A stretch of DNA of 15,985 nucleotides from Pseudomonadota bacterium (GTDB taxonomy: Bacteria > Pseudomonadota > Alphaproteobacteria > Caulobacterales > Caulobacteraceae): positions 1-15,985 of the forward strand of contig JAEXJH010000127.1 in NCBI GenBank assembly GCA_023445955.1, written 5' to 3'. Below are positions 7,248-13,453 of this stretch, in pieces; the first letter of the stretch is position 1, and each line of letters begins with the position of its first letter. The position numbers were made by a program, and so were the translations under genes. The notes beneath the pieces are model-generated. The model saw only the letters and a program-made list of their open reading frames with translations, did no database searches and was not told the origin of the DNA.

Positions 7248-7822
7248 GCGCCACGCCGATCAAGGCCGTCGCCATCGGGGCCTCGGCAGGCGCGGTGCAG
7301 GCCCTGCTGACCATCCTGCCCGCCCTGCCCGCCAGCTTCGCGCTGCCGGTGCTGGTGGTGGTCCATGTGCCGGCCGATCGCTCGAACGTGCTGGTGCCGC
7401 TGTTCCAGTCCAAGTGCCGGGTCACCGTCAAGGAGGCCGAGGACAAGGAGCCGATCGAGGACGGGATCATCTATTTCGCGCCGTCGGACTATCACATGCT
7501 GGTCGAGACAGACGGCTGCTTGGCCCTGTCGACCGACGAGCCGGTGAACTATTCGCGCCCCTCGATCGATGTGCTGTTCGAAAGCGCCGCGGACTTCTAC
7601 AAGGACGCCCTGGCTGGCGTCATCCTGACCGGCGCCAACCACGACGGAGCCTCGGGGCTCAAGGCCGTGATGGATGTCGGCGGCGTTGCGATCGTCGAGA
7701 ACCCGGACGGGGCCTATGCCTCGGCCATGCCGCACGCGGCGCTGGAGGCCACGCCGTCGGCGACGATCATGAACCACGAGCAAATCGTATCCTACCTGTC
7801 GAGTCTGGGGACCGCACGATGA
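7244..7822 (+). CDS. Stand-alone CheB-type protein-glutamate methylesterase (no receiver domain)
   Basis: This 192-aa protein corresponds to the catalytic domain of CheB, which hydrolyses glutamate methyl esters or deamidates glutamine on chemoreceptors. The start is ATG 7244, overlapping the CheR stop by ATGA, with AGAGG 8 nt upstream; an in-frame upstream extension would overlap CheR and is rejected. The catalytic triad is visible: Ser14 in AIGASAGAVQAL, His41 in VVVHVPADR, and Asp134 in LTGANHDGASGL. Other family motifs are GIIYFAPSDYHMLVE (74-88) and SRPSIDVLFESAA (104-116). Chemotaxis CheB has an N-terminal receiver that inhibits the esterase until phosphorylated. That receiver is absent here, so activity is either constitutive or controlled by partner binding. 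It pairs with the CheR immediately upstream and reads into the second kinase by another ATGA overlap. Confidence 0.93.
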   Translation: MSATPIKAVAIGASAGAVQALLTILPALPASFALPVLVVVHVPADRSNVLVPLFQSKCRVTVKEAEDKEPIEDGIIYFAPSDYHMLVETDGCLALSTDEPVNYSRPSIDVLFESAADFYKDALAGVILTGANHDGASGLKAVMDVGGVAIVENPDGAYASAMPHAALEATPSATIMNHEQIVSYLSSLGTAR

Positions 7823-8961
7823 CGGCGGACAAACCGATCAACTTCCTGCTGGTCGATGACCTGGAAGAGAACCTGCTGGCCCTGGAAGCCCTGTTGCAGC
7901 GCGACGGCCTGACCTGCCTGAAGGCGCGCTCGGGCGAACAGGCGCTGGAGCTGCTGCTGGTCCACGACGTGGCCCTGGCCCTGCTGGACGTGCAGATGCC
8001 CGACATGAACGGCTTCGAGCTGGCTGAGTTCATGCGCGGCAACGCCCGCACCAGCCACGTGCCGATCATCTTCGTCACAGCCGGCGTCGCCGACGCCACG
8101 CGCCGCTTCCGCGGCTACGAGGCCGGCGCCGTCGACTTCATTCAAAAGCCCATCGAGGCCGACATCCTGCGCAGCAAGGCGGCGGTGTTCTTCGACCTCT
8201 ATCGCCAGCGCCAGCAGATCGAGGCCCAGCGCGACGAGCTGGACCTGGCCGCCCAGGCCCTGCGCCGCGCCGACCGCCACAAGGACAGCTTCCTGGCCGT
8301 GCTGGCCCACGAACTGCGCAACCCGGTCGCGGCGCTCAGCGGCGGCCTGCACCTGCTGGGCAAGGACATCGCGCCCGAGCGCGCCACGGACATCCGCGTC
8401 CGCATGGACCGGATGCTGACCCACCTGTCGCATCTGGTCGACGACCTGCTGGACGTCTCGCGCGTCAGCCAGGGCAAGATCTCGCTGCGCAAGGCGCGGA
8501 TCGAGCTGACCGAGGTGCTGAACTCGGCGATCGAGGCCAGCCAGCACAATCTCGACGCCGCCAAGCACACCTTCACGGCCCAGATGCCGGTCGAGCCGAT
8601 CTGGCTGGACGCCGACCACACCCGCCTGGCGCAGGTGGTGTCGAACCTGCTCAACAACGCCGCCAAGTATACGCCCGAGGGCGGGACCGTGACCCTGACG
8701 GCGGTCGCCGACGGGACCATGGCCGAGATCCGGGTCTCCGACAGCGGCGTCGGCATTCCGCCGGAGATGCAGTCGCGGATCTTCGAGATCTTCGCCCAGG
8801 TCGAGGACCACCTAACCAAGGCGCAAGGCGGCCTCGGCATCGGCCTGGCGCTCGCCAAGCAGCTGGTGGCCTTGCACGGCGGCACGCTGGGGGTGGAAAG
8901 CGCCGGCCAGGATCAGGGCAGCACCTTCACGGTGCGCGTGCCGATCGCGGTCGACGCCTAG
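7819..8961 (+). CDS. Soluble receiver-histidine kinase (REC-HisKA-HATPase)
   Basis: This 380-aa protein has an N-terminal receiver (about 6-125) with acidic pair DD (13-14), acceptor Asp57 in LLDVQMPDMNG and Lys110-Pro in FIQKPIE. A short helical linker (125-155) leads to HisKA with His164 in AHELRNP, then an ATPase domain with NLLNNAAKYT (277-286), SDSGVGIP (307-314) and GGLGIGLAL (337-345). No membrane segment or PAS/GAF domain is present, so input is presumably phosphorylation of the receiver. That makes it a natural partner of the membrane hybrid kinase at the head of the operon. Start ATG 7819 overlaps the CheB stop (ATGA), with GGGGA 7 nt upstream. It has no output domain, so the final target of the relay lies elsewhere in the genome. 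It converges on the transglutaminase-like gene with 11 bp between stops and no terminator. Confidence 0.93.
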   Translation: MTADKPINFLLVDDLEENLLALEALLQRDGLTCLKARSGEQALELLLVHDVALALLDVQMPDMNGFELAEFMRGNARTSHVPIIFVTAGVADATRRFRGYEAGAVDFIQKPIEADILRSKAAVFFDLYRQRQQIEAQRDELDLAAQALRRADRHKDSFLAVLAHELRNPVAALSGGLHLLGKDIAPERATDIRVRMDRMLTHLSHLVDDLLDVSRVSQGKISLRKARIELTEVLNSAIEASQHNLDAAKHTFTAQMPVEPIWLDADHTRLAQVVSNLLNNAAKYTPEGGTVTLTAVADGTMAEIRVSDSGVGIPPEMQSRIFEIFAQVEDHLTKAQGGLGIGLALAKQLVALHGGTLGVESAGQDQGSTFTVRVPIAVDA

Positions 8962-8972
8962 ACGACCCGGCG

Positions 8973-9752
8973 TCAGGGCGCTTCGCGGATCGAGAAGCTC
9001 TGCTCGACCAGGGTCGCGCGGCCGAAGATGGTCATGAAGGCGATGTCGGCCGCGTCCCGGCCCGTGGCCACCCGCACCAGCCCGTCGATCGGAGCCTTGC
9101 CCGTGGCGTCGACCAGCCGCCAGCGCCCGCCCAGATAGACCTCGGCGATCGCGTGCAGGTCCGGCGGCTCCAGCTTCCAGGCATAGGCGCTGACGGCCCG
9201 CGCGGGGATGTCGGCGGCGCGGCACATGCCGATGATCAGGTGGGTGAAGTCGCGGCAGACGCCGGCCCGATCGACCAAGGTGTCGATCGCCGTGGTGCCC
9301 GAATTGCTGACCCCGGCCACGTAATCGATGTGCTCGGCGATCCAGTCCAGCATCGCCTGGACCTTGGCGCCGCCCTTGAGCGCGCCGAACTCGCGCTCGA
9401 CGAACACCTCCAAGCGATCGGACGGGCTGTAGCGGCTGGCGCGCAGGAACGGCAGCACCTCGCTGGGCAGGTCACGGATGGCCATGGCCGGCGCGTCGGT
9501 CAGGTCGTGATCGCGGTGCATGATCTCGACCTGGGCGCGGTAAAGGGCGTTGATCGTTCCCGTGGCGGTGAACACGGTGCGGCGCTCGAAGGTCACCGGG
9601 TCATCGACCCGCACGGCGTCGACATTGGGCCAGAAGGTCAGGGCCTCCAGCCCCACCGCCTGGTCGGGCCCGTGGGCGGCCTCGACCAGCAGCAGCACCT
9701 CGCATGGGGTCGCGAAGTCGTAGGTCAGCGAGGCTTCGACATCGAGACGCAT
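8973..9752 (-). CDS. Transglutaminase-like family protein (cysteine protease fold)
   Basis: This 259-aa protein has an N-terminal beta-rich part (1-110, starting MRLDVEASLTYDF) followed by a transglutaminase-like core. The catalytic triad is visible: Cys166 in RAGVCRDFTHL, His200 in DLHAIAEVYLGGRW, and Asp215 in LVDATG. Bacterial members of this family are mostly thought to be proteases or amidohydrolases, and the precise substrate is unknown. There is no signal peptide, so it should be cytoplasmic. Start ATG 9752 has AGGA 5 nt upstream; the open frame continues far upstream but overlaps the regulator gene in another frame, so it is not used. It follows the ScfR-type regulator by 68 bp on the same strand and may be cotranscribed with it. 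A 6-bp GC stem-loop (9768-9784) lies just ahead of its start. Confidence 0.9.
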   Translation of the reverse strand: MRLDVEASLTYDFATPCEVLLLVEAAHGPDQAVGLEALTFWPNVDAVRVDDPVTFERRTVFTATGTINALYRAQVEIMHRDHDLTDAPAMAIRDLPSEVLPFLRASRYSPSDRLEVFVEREFGALKGGAKVQAMLDWIAEHIDYVAGVSNSGTTAIDTLVDRAGVCRDFTHLIIGMCRAADIPARAVSAYAWKLEPPDLHAIAEVYLGGRWRLVDATGKAPIDGLVRVATGRDAADIAFMTIFGRATLVEQSFSIREAP

Positions 9753-9767
9753 GGAAATCCTGGGGTG

Positions 9768-9784
9768 GGCGCGAAGGTCGCGCC
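9768..9784 (-). promoter_or_regulatory. GC stem-loop ahead of transglutaminase-like gene
   Basis: GGCGCG (9768-9773) and CGCGCC (9779-9784) pair around a 5-nt loop, in the 68-bp gap between the regulator stop and the transglutaminase-like start. There is no T-tract. It may be a weak leader hairpin or partial terminator that separates the two genes, but a chance GC stem is also possible. Confidence 0.25.
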
Positions 9785-9820
9785 GCGTATCAATCCGTAG
9801 AACGGCTTTGGGTTCAGGCC

Positions 9821-11248
9821 TTAGCGAGCAAACGGAAACGGCGATAGCGACTTGCTCGTTTCCTCGACCAGCAAGGTGCGATTGATCGGCGCCGCGGCGC
9901 GCTGCGGACAGGCCGGGCGCTCGCAGATTCGGCACGAGGGGCCGATCTCCGTGGTGATCGGCGCGGCCATGTCCAGGCCCCGCGCATGGACCAGCTTGCT
10001 CGCGTATTTCAGCTCGCAGCCCAGGCCGACGACCAGCTCGTCTTCCAGGCCCGCTTGCAGGCCGGACGTCCGGCGCACCGTGCGCGACAGGGTGAAGTAG
10101 CGCTCGCTGTCGGGCGTCTCGATCACCTGGGTGACGATGCGGCCCGGGGTCTTGAAGCTGTCGTGGACGTTCCAGCGCGGACAGGCGCCGCCAAAGCGCG
10201 AGAACGGGAACGGCCCGGCCGCGAAGCGCTTGGAGATGTTCCCCGCCGCGTCCAGCCGCATCATGAAGAACGGCACGCCGCGCGAGCCCGATCGGCCCAG
10301 GGTGGTCAGCCGCTGGGCGGCCTGCTCGTAGCTGATGCCGAAGCGCGGCCGCACCCGCTCGATGTCGTAGCCGCTGGCCTCCATGGCGGCCAGGAACGGC
10401 TCGTAGGGCATCATGATCGCGGCTGCCAGATAGCTGTCGAGGAAGACCTTCAGTAGCTGGCGCGTCGCGCGATCGGGGGCCTTGAAGCGGTCGGTCAGGT
10501 CCGACAGCACCTCCCCGCCCTCCATCAGCCCCAGCTGGTAGCACATGCCGAAGGTGCGGCTGGCGTGGGCCAGGGTCTCCGACAGCATCAGGCGCTTGCG
10601 GTGATGGTCGTAGCGGCGCAGCGAGCCGGTCATCACCTCGACCGGCATGATCCGGGTCTGGATGCCGAACTGGCTTTGCAGCCGTTCGCGCACGGCCGGT
10701 CCCAGGTCCTGCGGATCGGCCTTCAGCGATTTGACGATCTTCTCGGCAAGGGTCTCCAGCTCGGCGAAGTGGTTGCGCTGAGCGCCCACCAAATCGCGAA
10801 CCCAGTCCGTCGGCGAGGACTGCTCCGAGGCCGGCCCCGTCCCGTCCGGTCGCTCGAAGGCGCCGAGATCGATCATCCGCCCGCGATCCAGATAGGCGCG
10901 ATAGAGCCGCGCCATGGCCTCGGCCAGGCCCGGCGACAGCTCGGCCACCTCGGCCGCCTCGTGACGCGAGACGCCTAAGTCGGCGAACATCTTGTCGGCC
11001 AGCACCTCCTCCAGCCCCGCCCCGCCGCCCGGGTCGTCGGCTGAGAGACTGCGCAGGTCGAGGTCATAGGCGTCGGCCAGCCGCAGCAGGATCTGCGCGG
11101 TCACCGGCCGCTGATTGCGTTCCAGCAGGTTCAGGTAGCTTGCCGAAACGCCCAGCTCCTCGGCCATCCGGGCCTGGGTCACCCCCAGGTCGCGTCGCAG
11201 CCGCTTGAGCCGCCCACCGAGAAAGAGCTTCTTGTCACTCGTCGCCAT
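9821..11248 (-). CDS. Short-chain fatty acyl-CoA regulator family protein (XRE-HTH, RamB/PccR-like), divergent from aceA
   Basis: This 475-aa transcription regulator has an N-terminal XRE helix-turn-helix (about 12-68, with VTQARMAEELGVSASYLNLLERNQRPVT across the two helices). A middle IrrE-like region (about 190-315) and a C-terminal DUF2083/ScfR-type domain (about 316-470) follow. Cysteines cluster at CRICERPAC (439-447), with more at 356 and 411. The middle region lacks the HExxH zinc-protease motif of true IrrE proteins, as is usual for this family. Relatives include actinobacterial RamB (acetate genes, aceA/aceB) and alphaproteobacterial PccR (propionyl-CoA genes). Being divergent from aceA with a nested inverted repeat in between strongly suggests that it senses an acyl-CoA and controls the glyoxylate shunt and itself. 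ATG 11248 has no visible Shine-Dalgarno sequence, so the mRNA may be leaderless or nearly so. Whether it activates or represses cannot be told. Confidence 0.92.
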   Translation of the reverse strand: MATSDKKLFLGGRLKRLRRDLGVTQARMAEELGVSASYLNLLERNQRPVTAQILLRLADAYDLDLRSLSADDPGGGAGLEEVLADKMFADLGVSRHEAAEVAELSPGLAEAMARLYRAYLDRGRMIDLGAFERPDGTGPASEQSSPTDWVRDLVGAQRNHFAELETLAEKIVKSLKADPQDLGPAVRERLQSQFGIQTRIMPVEVMTGSLRRYDHHRKRLMLSETLAHASRTFGMCYQLGLMEGGEVLSDLTDRFKAPDRATRQLLKVFLDSYLAAAIMMPYEPFLAAMEASGYDIERVRPRFGISYEQAAQRLTTLGRSGSRGVPFFMMRLDAAGNISKRFAAGPFPFSRFGGACPRWNVHDSFKTPGRIVTQVIETPDSERYFTLSRTVRRTSGLQAGLEDELVVGLGCELKYASKLVHARGLDMAAPITTEIGPSCRICERPACPQRAAAPINRTLLVEETSKSLSPFPFAR

Positions 11249-11253
11249 TCAGT

Positions 11254-11303
11254 CAATTTGTCACGACTTTACAGAAATTACAAAGTCGATCTTTGACAAA
11301 TTG
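11254..11303. promoter_or_regulatory. Nested inverted-repeat operator between the acyl-CoA regulator and aceA
   Basis: An outer perfect 10-bp inverted repeat, CAATTTGTCA (11254-11263) and TGACAAATTG (11294-11303), encloses an inner perfect 7-bp repeat, CGACTTT (11264-11270) and AAAGTCG (11282-11288). The half-sites contain ACTTTACA, ACTTTGTA (reverse strand) and CTTTGACAAA, which resemble the ACTTTGCAAA-like sites I recall for RamB. A TTGACA hexamer (11293-11298), pointing towards aceA, lies inside the right arm. The whole block starts 6 bp from the regulator start codon, so binding there should affect both genes. Confidence 0.65.
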
Positions 11304-11413
11304 CCTTCAATAGGTTCGACCGTTCCCGCAGCGCAGCGTTAGCTCACCACAACGAGTTTTCCTTGGCCCGTAAGGCTTCTCAGCCACGGCCACCGTAGTG
11401 GGATCGAACGACC

Positions 11414-13033
11414 ATGACGCAGCGCAAGACCTATGCCGACCACCGCGACGCCCTGCTGGCGCGCTACCCCGAGGGCGTGACTCCGGGCGGCGTCGACATC
11501 GACGACATCATCCAGCTGAAGCTGCAGAACACCTTCAACACCCACCTCGACATCGCCCGAGCCATGGCCCCGGTCATGCGCGCCGACATGGCCGCCTATG
11601 ACGCCGACAGCTCCAAGTTCACCCAGTCGCTGGGCTGCTGGTCGGGCTTCCACGCCCAGCAGATGATCAAGTCGGTCAAGCGCCTGCGCGGCACGACCAA
11701 GGGCGCTTACGTCTACCTCTCGGGCTGGATGGTCGCCGGTCTGCGCAACCGCTTCGGCCACCTGCCGGACCAGTCGATGCACGAGAAGACCTCGGTCGTC
11801 GACCTGATCGAGGAGATCTACGTCTCGCTGCGCCAGGCCGATGAAGTCGGCATCAACGACCTCTTCAAGGCCCTGAGCGCCGCCCGAAAGGCCGGCGACC
11901 AGGTCGCCGAGCAGGCCGCGATCAAGGCCATCGACAACTTCGAGACCCACGTCGTGCCGATCATCGCCGACATCGACGCCGGCTTCGGCAACGAGCACGC
12001 GACCTACCTGCTGGCCAAGGAGATGATCAAGGCCGGCGCCTGCTGCCTGCAGATCGAGAACCAGGTCAGCGACGCCAAGCAGTGCGGCCACCAGGACGGC
12101 AAGGTCACCGTGCCGCGCGAGGACTTCATCGAGAAGCTGCGCGCCTGCCGCCTGGCCTTCGAGGAGTTGGGCGTCGACGAGGGCGTCATCGTCGCCCGCA
12201 CCGACAGCCTGGGCGCGGGCCTGACCCAGAAGATCCCGGTCAGCGCTGGCGAAGGCGATCTGGCCGCCGACTACATCAAGTGGCTGAAGACGGAGGCCAT
12301 CACGCCGGAGAACCCGCTGAAGGACGGCGAGCTGGCGATCATGAAGGACGGCGCCTTCCATAAGCCCGTGCGCATGCCCAACGGCCTGTTCGCCTTCCAG
12401 GACGGCACCGGCCGCCAGCGCGTCATCGAGGACTGCATCGCCAACCTGACCCAAGGCGGCGCCGACCTCCTGTGGATCGAGACCGACACCCCGAACGTCG
12501 ACGAGATCGCCTCGATGGTGGCCGAGGTCCGCAAGGTCGTGCCGAACGCCAAGCTGACCTACAACAACTCGCCGTCGTTCAACTGGACGCTCAATCTGCG
12601 CAAGCAGGTCCGCGACCAGTGGATCGCCGAGGGCAAGATCCACAAGGACAGCTACCCGGAAGGCAATAGCTTGATGTCGGCCGAGTACGACAAGAGCGAC
12701 CTGGGCCGCGAGGCCGATGAGCGTCTGGCCCGCTTCCAGGTCGACATCGCCGCCCGCGCCGGGGTGTTCCACAACCTGATCACCCTGCCGACCTTCCACC
12801 TGACCGCCAAGAGCGTCGACGAGCTGTCGCGCGGCTACTTCGGCGACGAGCGGATGCAGGCCTATGTCAACACGGTGCAGCGCGAGGAAATCCGCCGCGG
12901 CGTGTCGGCGGTGAAGCACCAGCACGAGGTCGGCTCGGATCTGGGCGACACCTTCAAGGAAATGGTCGGCGGCGAGCGCGCGCTCAAGGCCGGCGGTCAC
13001 GCCAACACCATGAACCAATTCGCGGCCGAATAG
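11414..13033 (+). CDS. aceA: Isocitrate lyase (long form)
   Basis: This cytoplasmic glyoxylate-shunt enzyme splits isocitrate into glyoxylate and succinate, which allows growth on acetate and fatty acids. At 539 aa it belongs to the longer ICL group typified, as I recall, by Pseudomonas aeruginosa AceA, rather than the ~430-aa E. coli type. Key sites are SGWMVAG (103-109, substrate pocket), the Mg-binding PIIADIDAGFGN (182-193), the catalytic loop KQCGHQDGK (222-230, Cys224), VIVARTDS, and the substrate-binding YNNSPSFNW in the C-terminal half. The active-site loop has KQCGH rather than the KKCGH of E. coli, as expected for the long group. ATG 11414 has only a weak GGGA 10 nt upstream. The gene is divergent from the ScfR-type regulator and followed after 13 bp by a small gene, then by aceB. 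Confidence 0.98.
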   Translation: MTQRKTYADHRDALLARYPEGVTPGGVDIDDIIQLKLQNTFNTHLDIARAMAPVMRADMAAYDADSSKFTQSLGCWSGFHAQQMIKSVKRLRGTTKGAYVYLSGWMVAGLRNRFGHLPDQSMHEKTSVVDLIEEIYVSLRQADEVGINDLFKALSAARKAGDQVAEQAAIKAIDNFETHVVPIIADIDAGFGNEHATYLLAKEMIKAGACCLQIENQVSDAKQCGHQDGKVTVPREDFIEKLRACRLAFEELGVDEGVIVARTDSLGAGLTQKIPVSAGEGDLAADYIKWLKTEAITPENPLKDGELAIMKDGAFHKPVRMPNGLFAFQDGTGRQRVIEDCIANLTQGGADLLWIETDTPNVDEIASMVAEVRKVVPNAKLTYNNSPSFNWTLNLRKQVRDQWIAEGKIHKDSYPEGNSLMSAEYDKSDLGREADERLARFQVDIAARAGVFHNLITLPTFHLTAKSVDELSRGYFGDERMQAYVNTVQREEIRRGVSAVKHQHEVGSDLGDTFKEMVGGERALKAGGHANTMNQFAAE

Positions 13034-13046
13034 AGGAGAGCCAGCC

Positions 13047-13274
13047 ATGAACGCCTTTGCCCCCGCTGCCATGCCGGACACCAACGCCGAGCAACGCGCC
13101 ATCGACCGCGTTGCCGAGGCCTCCCACCGCCTGAACGAAGCCGTGCGCCGCGCCATCGAGGCCGGCTATTCGGTGGAACTGGTGCGCGCCTCGCGTCACC
13201 ATGACGGAACGGGTAACTGGGGCGACCAGATCGTCCCGACCGTCCGTCCCAACGGCGCCGAAAAGAGCGCTTAG
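13047..13274 (+). CDS. Small 75-aa protein of unknown function, downstream of aceA
   Basis: This short ORF has a strong ribosome-binding site (AGGAG at 13034-13038, 8 nt from ATG 13047) and starts 13 bp after the aceA stop, so it is almost certainly cotranscribed and translated. The first part is alanine-rich and loosely ordered (1-15). Residues 16-40 form a likely amphipathic helix (AIDRVAEASHRLNEAVRRAI), followed by EAGYSVELVRASRHHDGTGN and a polar tail with GDQIVPTVRP. No membrane segment, signal peptide or cysteine is present. I do not recognise a named domain. Its position between the two glyoxylate-shunt genes suggests a role in, or regulation of, that pathway, but this is inference only. 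Confidence 0.75.
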   Translation: MNAFAPAAMPDTNAEQRAIDRVAEASHRLNEAVRRAIEAGYSVELVRASRHHDGTGNWGDQIVPTVRPNGAEKSA

Positions 13275-13300
13275 AACCTAGAGAGTCCGACGCCCCAGCG

Positions 13301-13337
13301 TGGTCCTCGTCCTTCGACAAGCTCAGGATGAGGACCA
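13301..13337. repeat. REP-like intergenic hairpin repeat, copy 1
   Basis: Arms TGGTCCTCGTCCT (13301-13313) and AGGATGAGGACCA (13325-13337) pair over 13 bp with one G-T wobble, around an 11-nt loop (13314-13324). The core, CCTTCGACAAGCTCAGGA, is one I recall as a frequent dispersed repeat in intergenic regions of Caulobacter and sphingomonads. It lies 27 bp after the small-gene stop and may also serve as a terminator or an mRNA 3' stabiliser. A second, diverged copy in inverse orientation follows at 13397-13433. Confidence 0.7.
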
Positions 13338-13396
13338 TTGCGGGCGCCCCAACTCCGTTGCTTGCAGTCAGAATTCCCAGCAGAAACGCTTCAGTA

Positions 13397-13433
13397 GAAA
13401 CCTCACCCTGAGCCTGTGGAAGGGCGAGGTTTC
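13397..13433. repeat. REP-like intergenic hairpin repeat, copy 2 (inverted, diverged)
   Basis: Arms GAAACCTCACCCT (13397-13409) and AGGGCGAGGTTTC (13421-13433) pair with a single A-C mismatch around an 11-nt loop, the same geometry as copy 1. Compared with copy 1 read on the opposite strand, the central 29 nt differ at only about four positions. The two copies therefore form an inverted pair 59 bp apart. The hairpin ends 20 bp before the aceB start, so in a read-through transcript it would sit next to the aceB ribosome-binding site. Confidence 0.65.
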
Positions 13434-13453
13434 GGACCCACGGAAAGCTTCCC

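Noticed and set aside
9753..10544. Upstream extension of the transglutaminase-like gene in the same frame
   Set aside because: The extension lies within the regulator gene in another frame and reads as low-complexity Arg/Gly/Ala; ATG 9752 has a proper ribosome-binding site and the protein then has the normal family length.
11339..13156. 605-aa open frame antisense to aceA
   Set aside because: Shadow of aceA: repetitive Val/Leu/Gly/Asp composition without motifs, and it covers the aceA promoter and the small gene.
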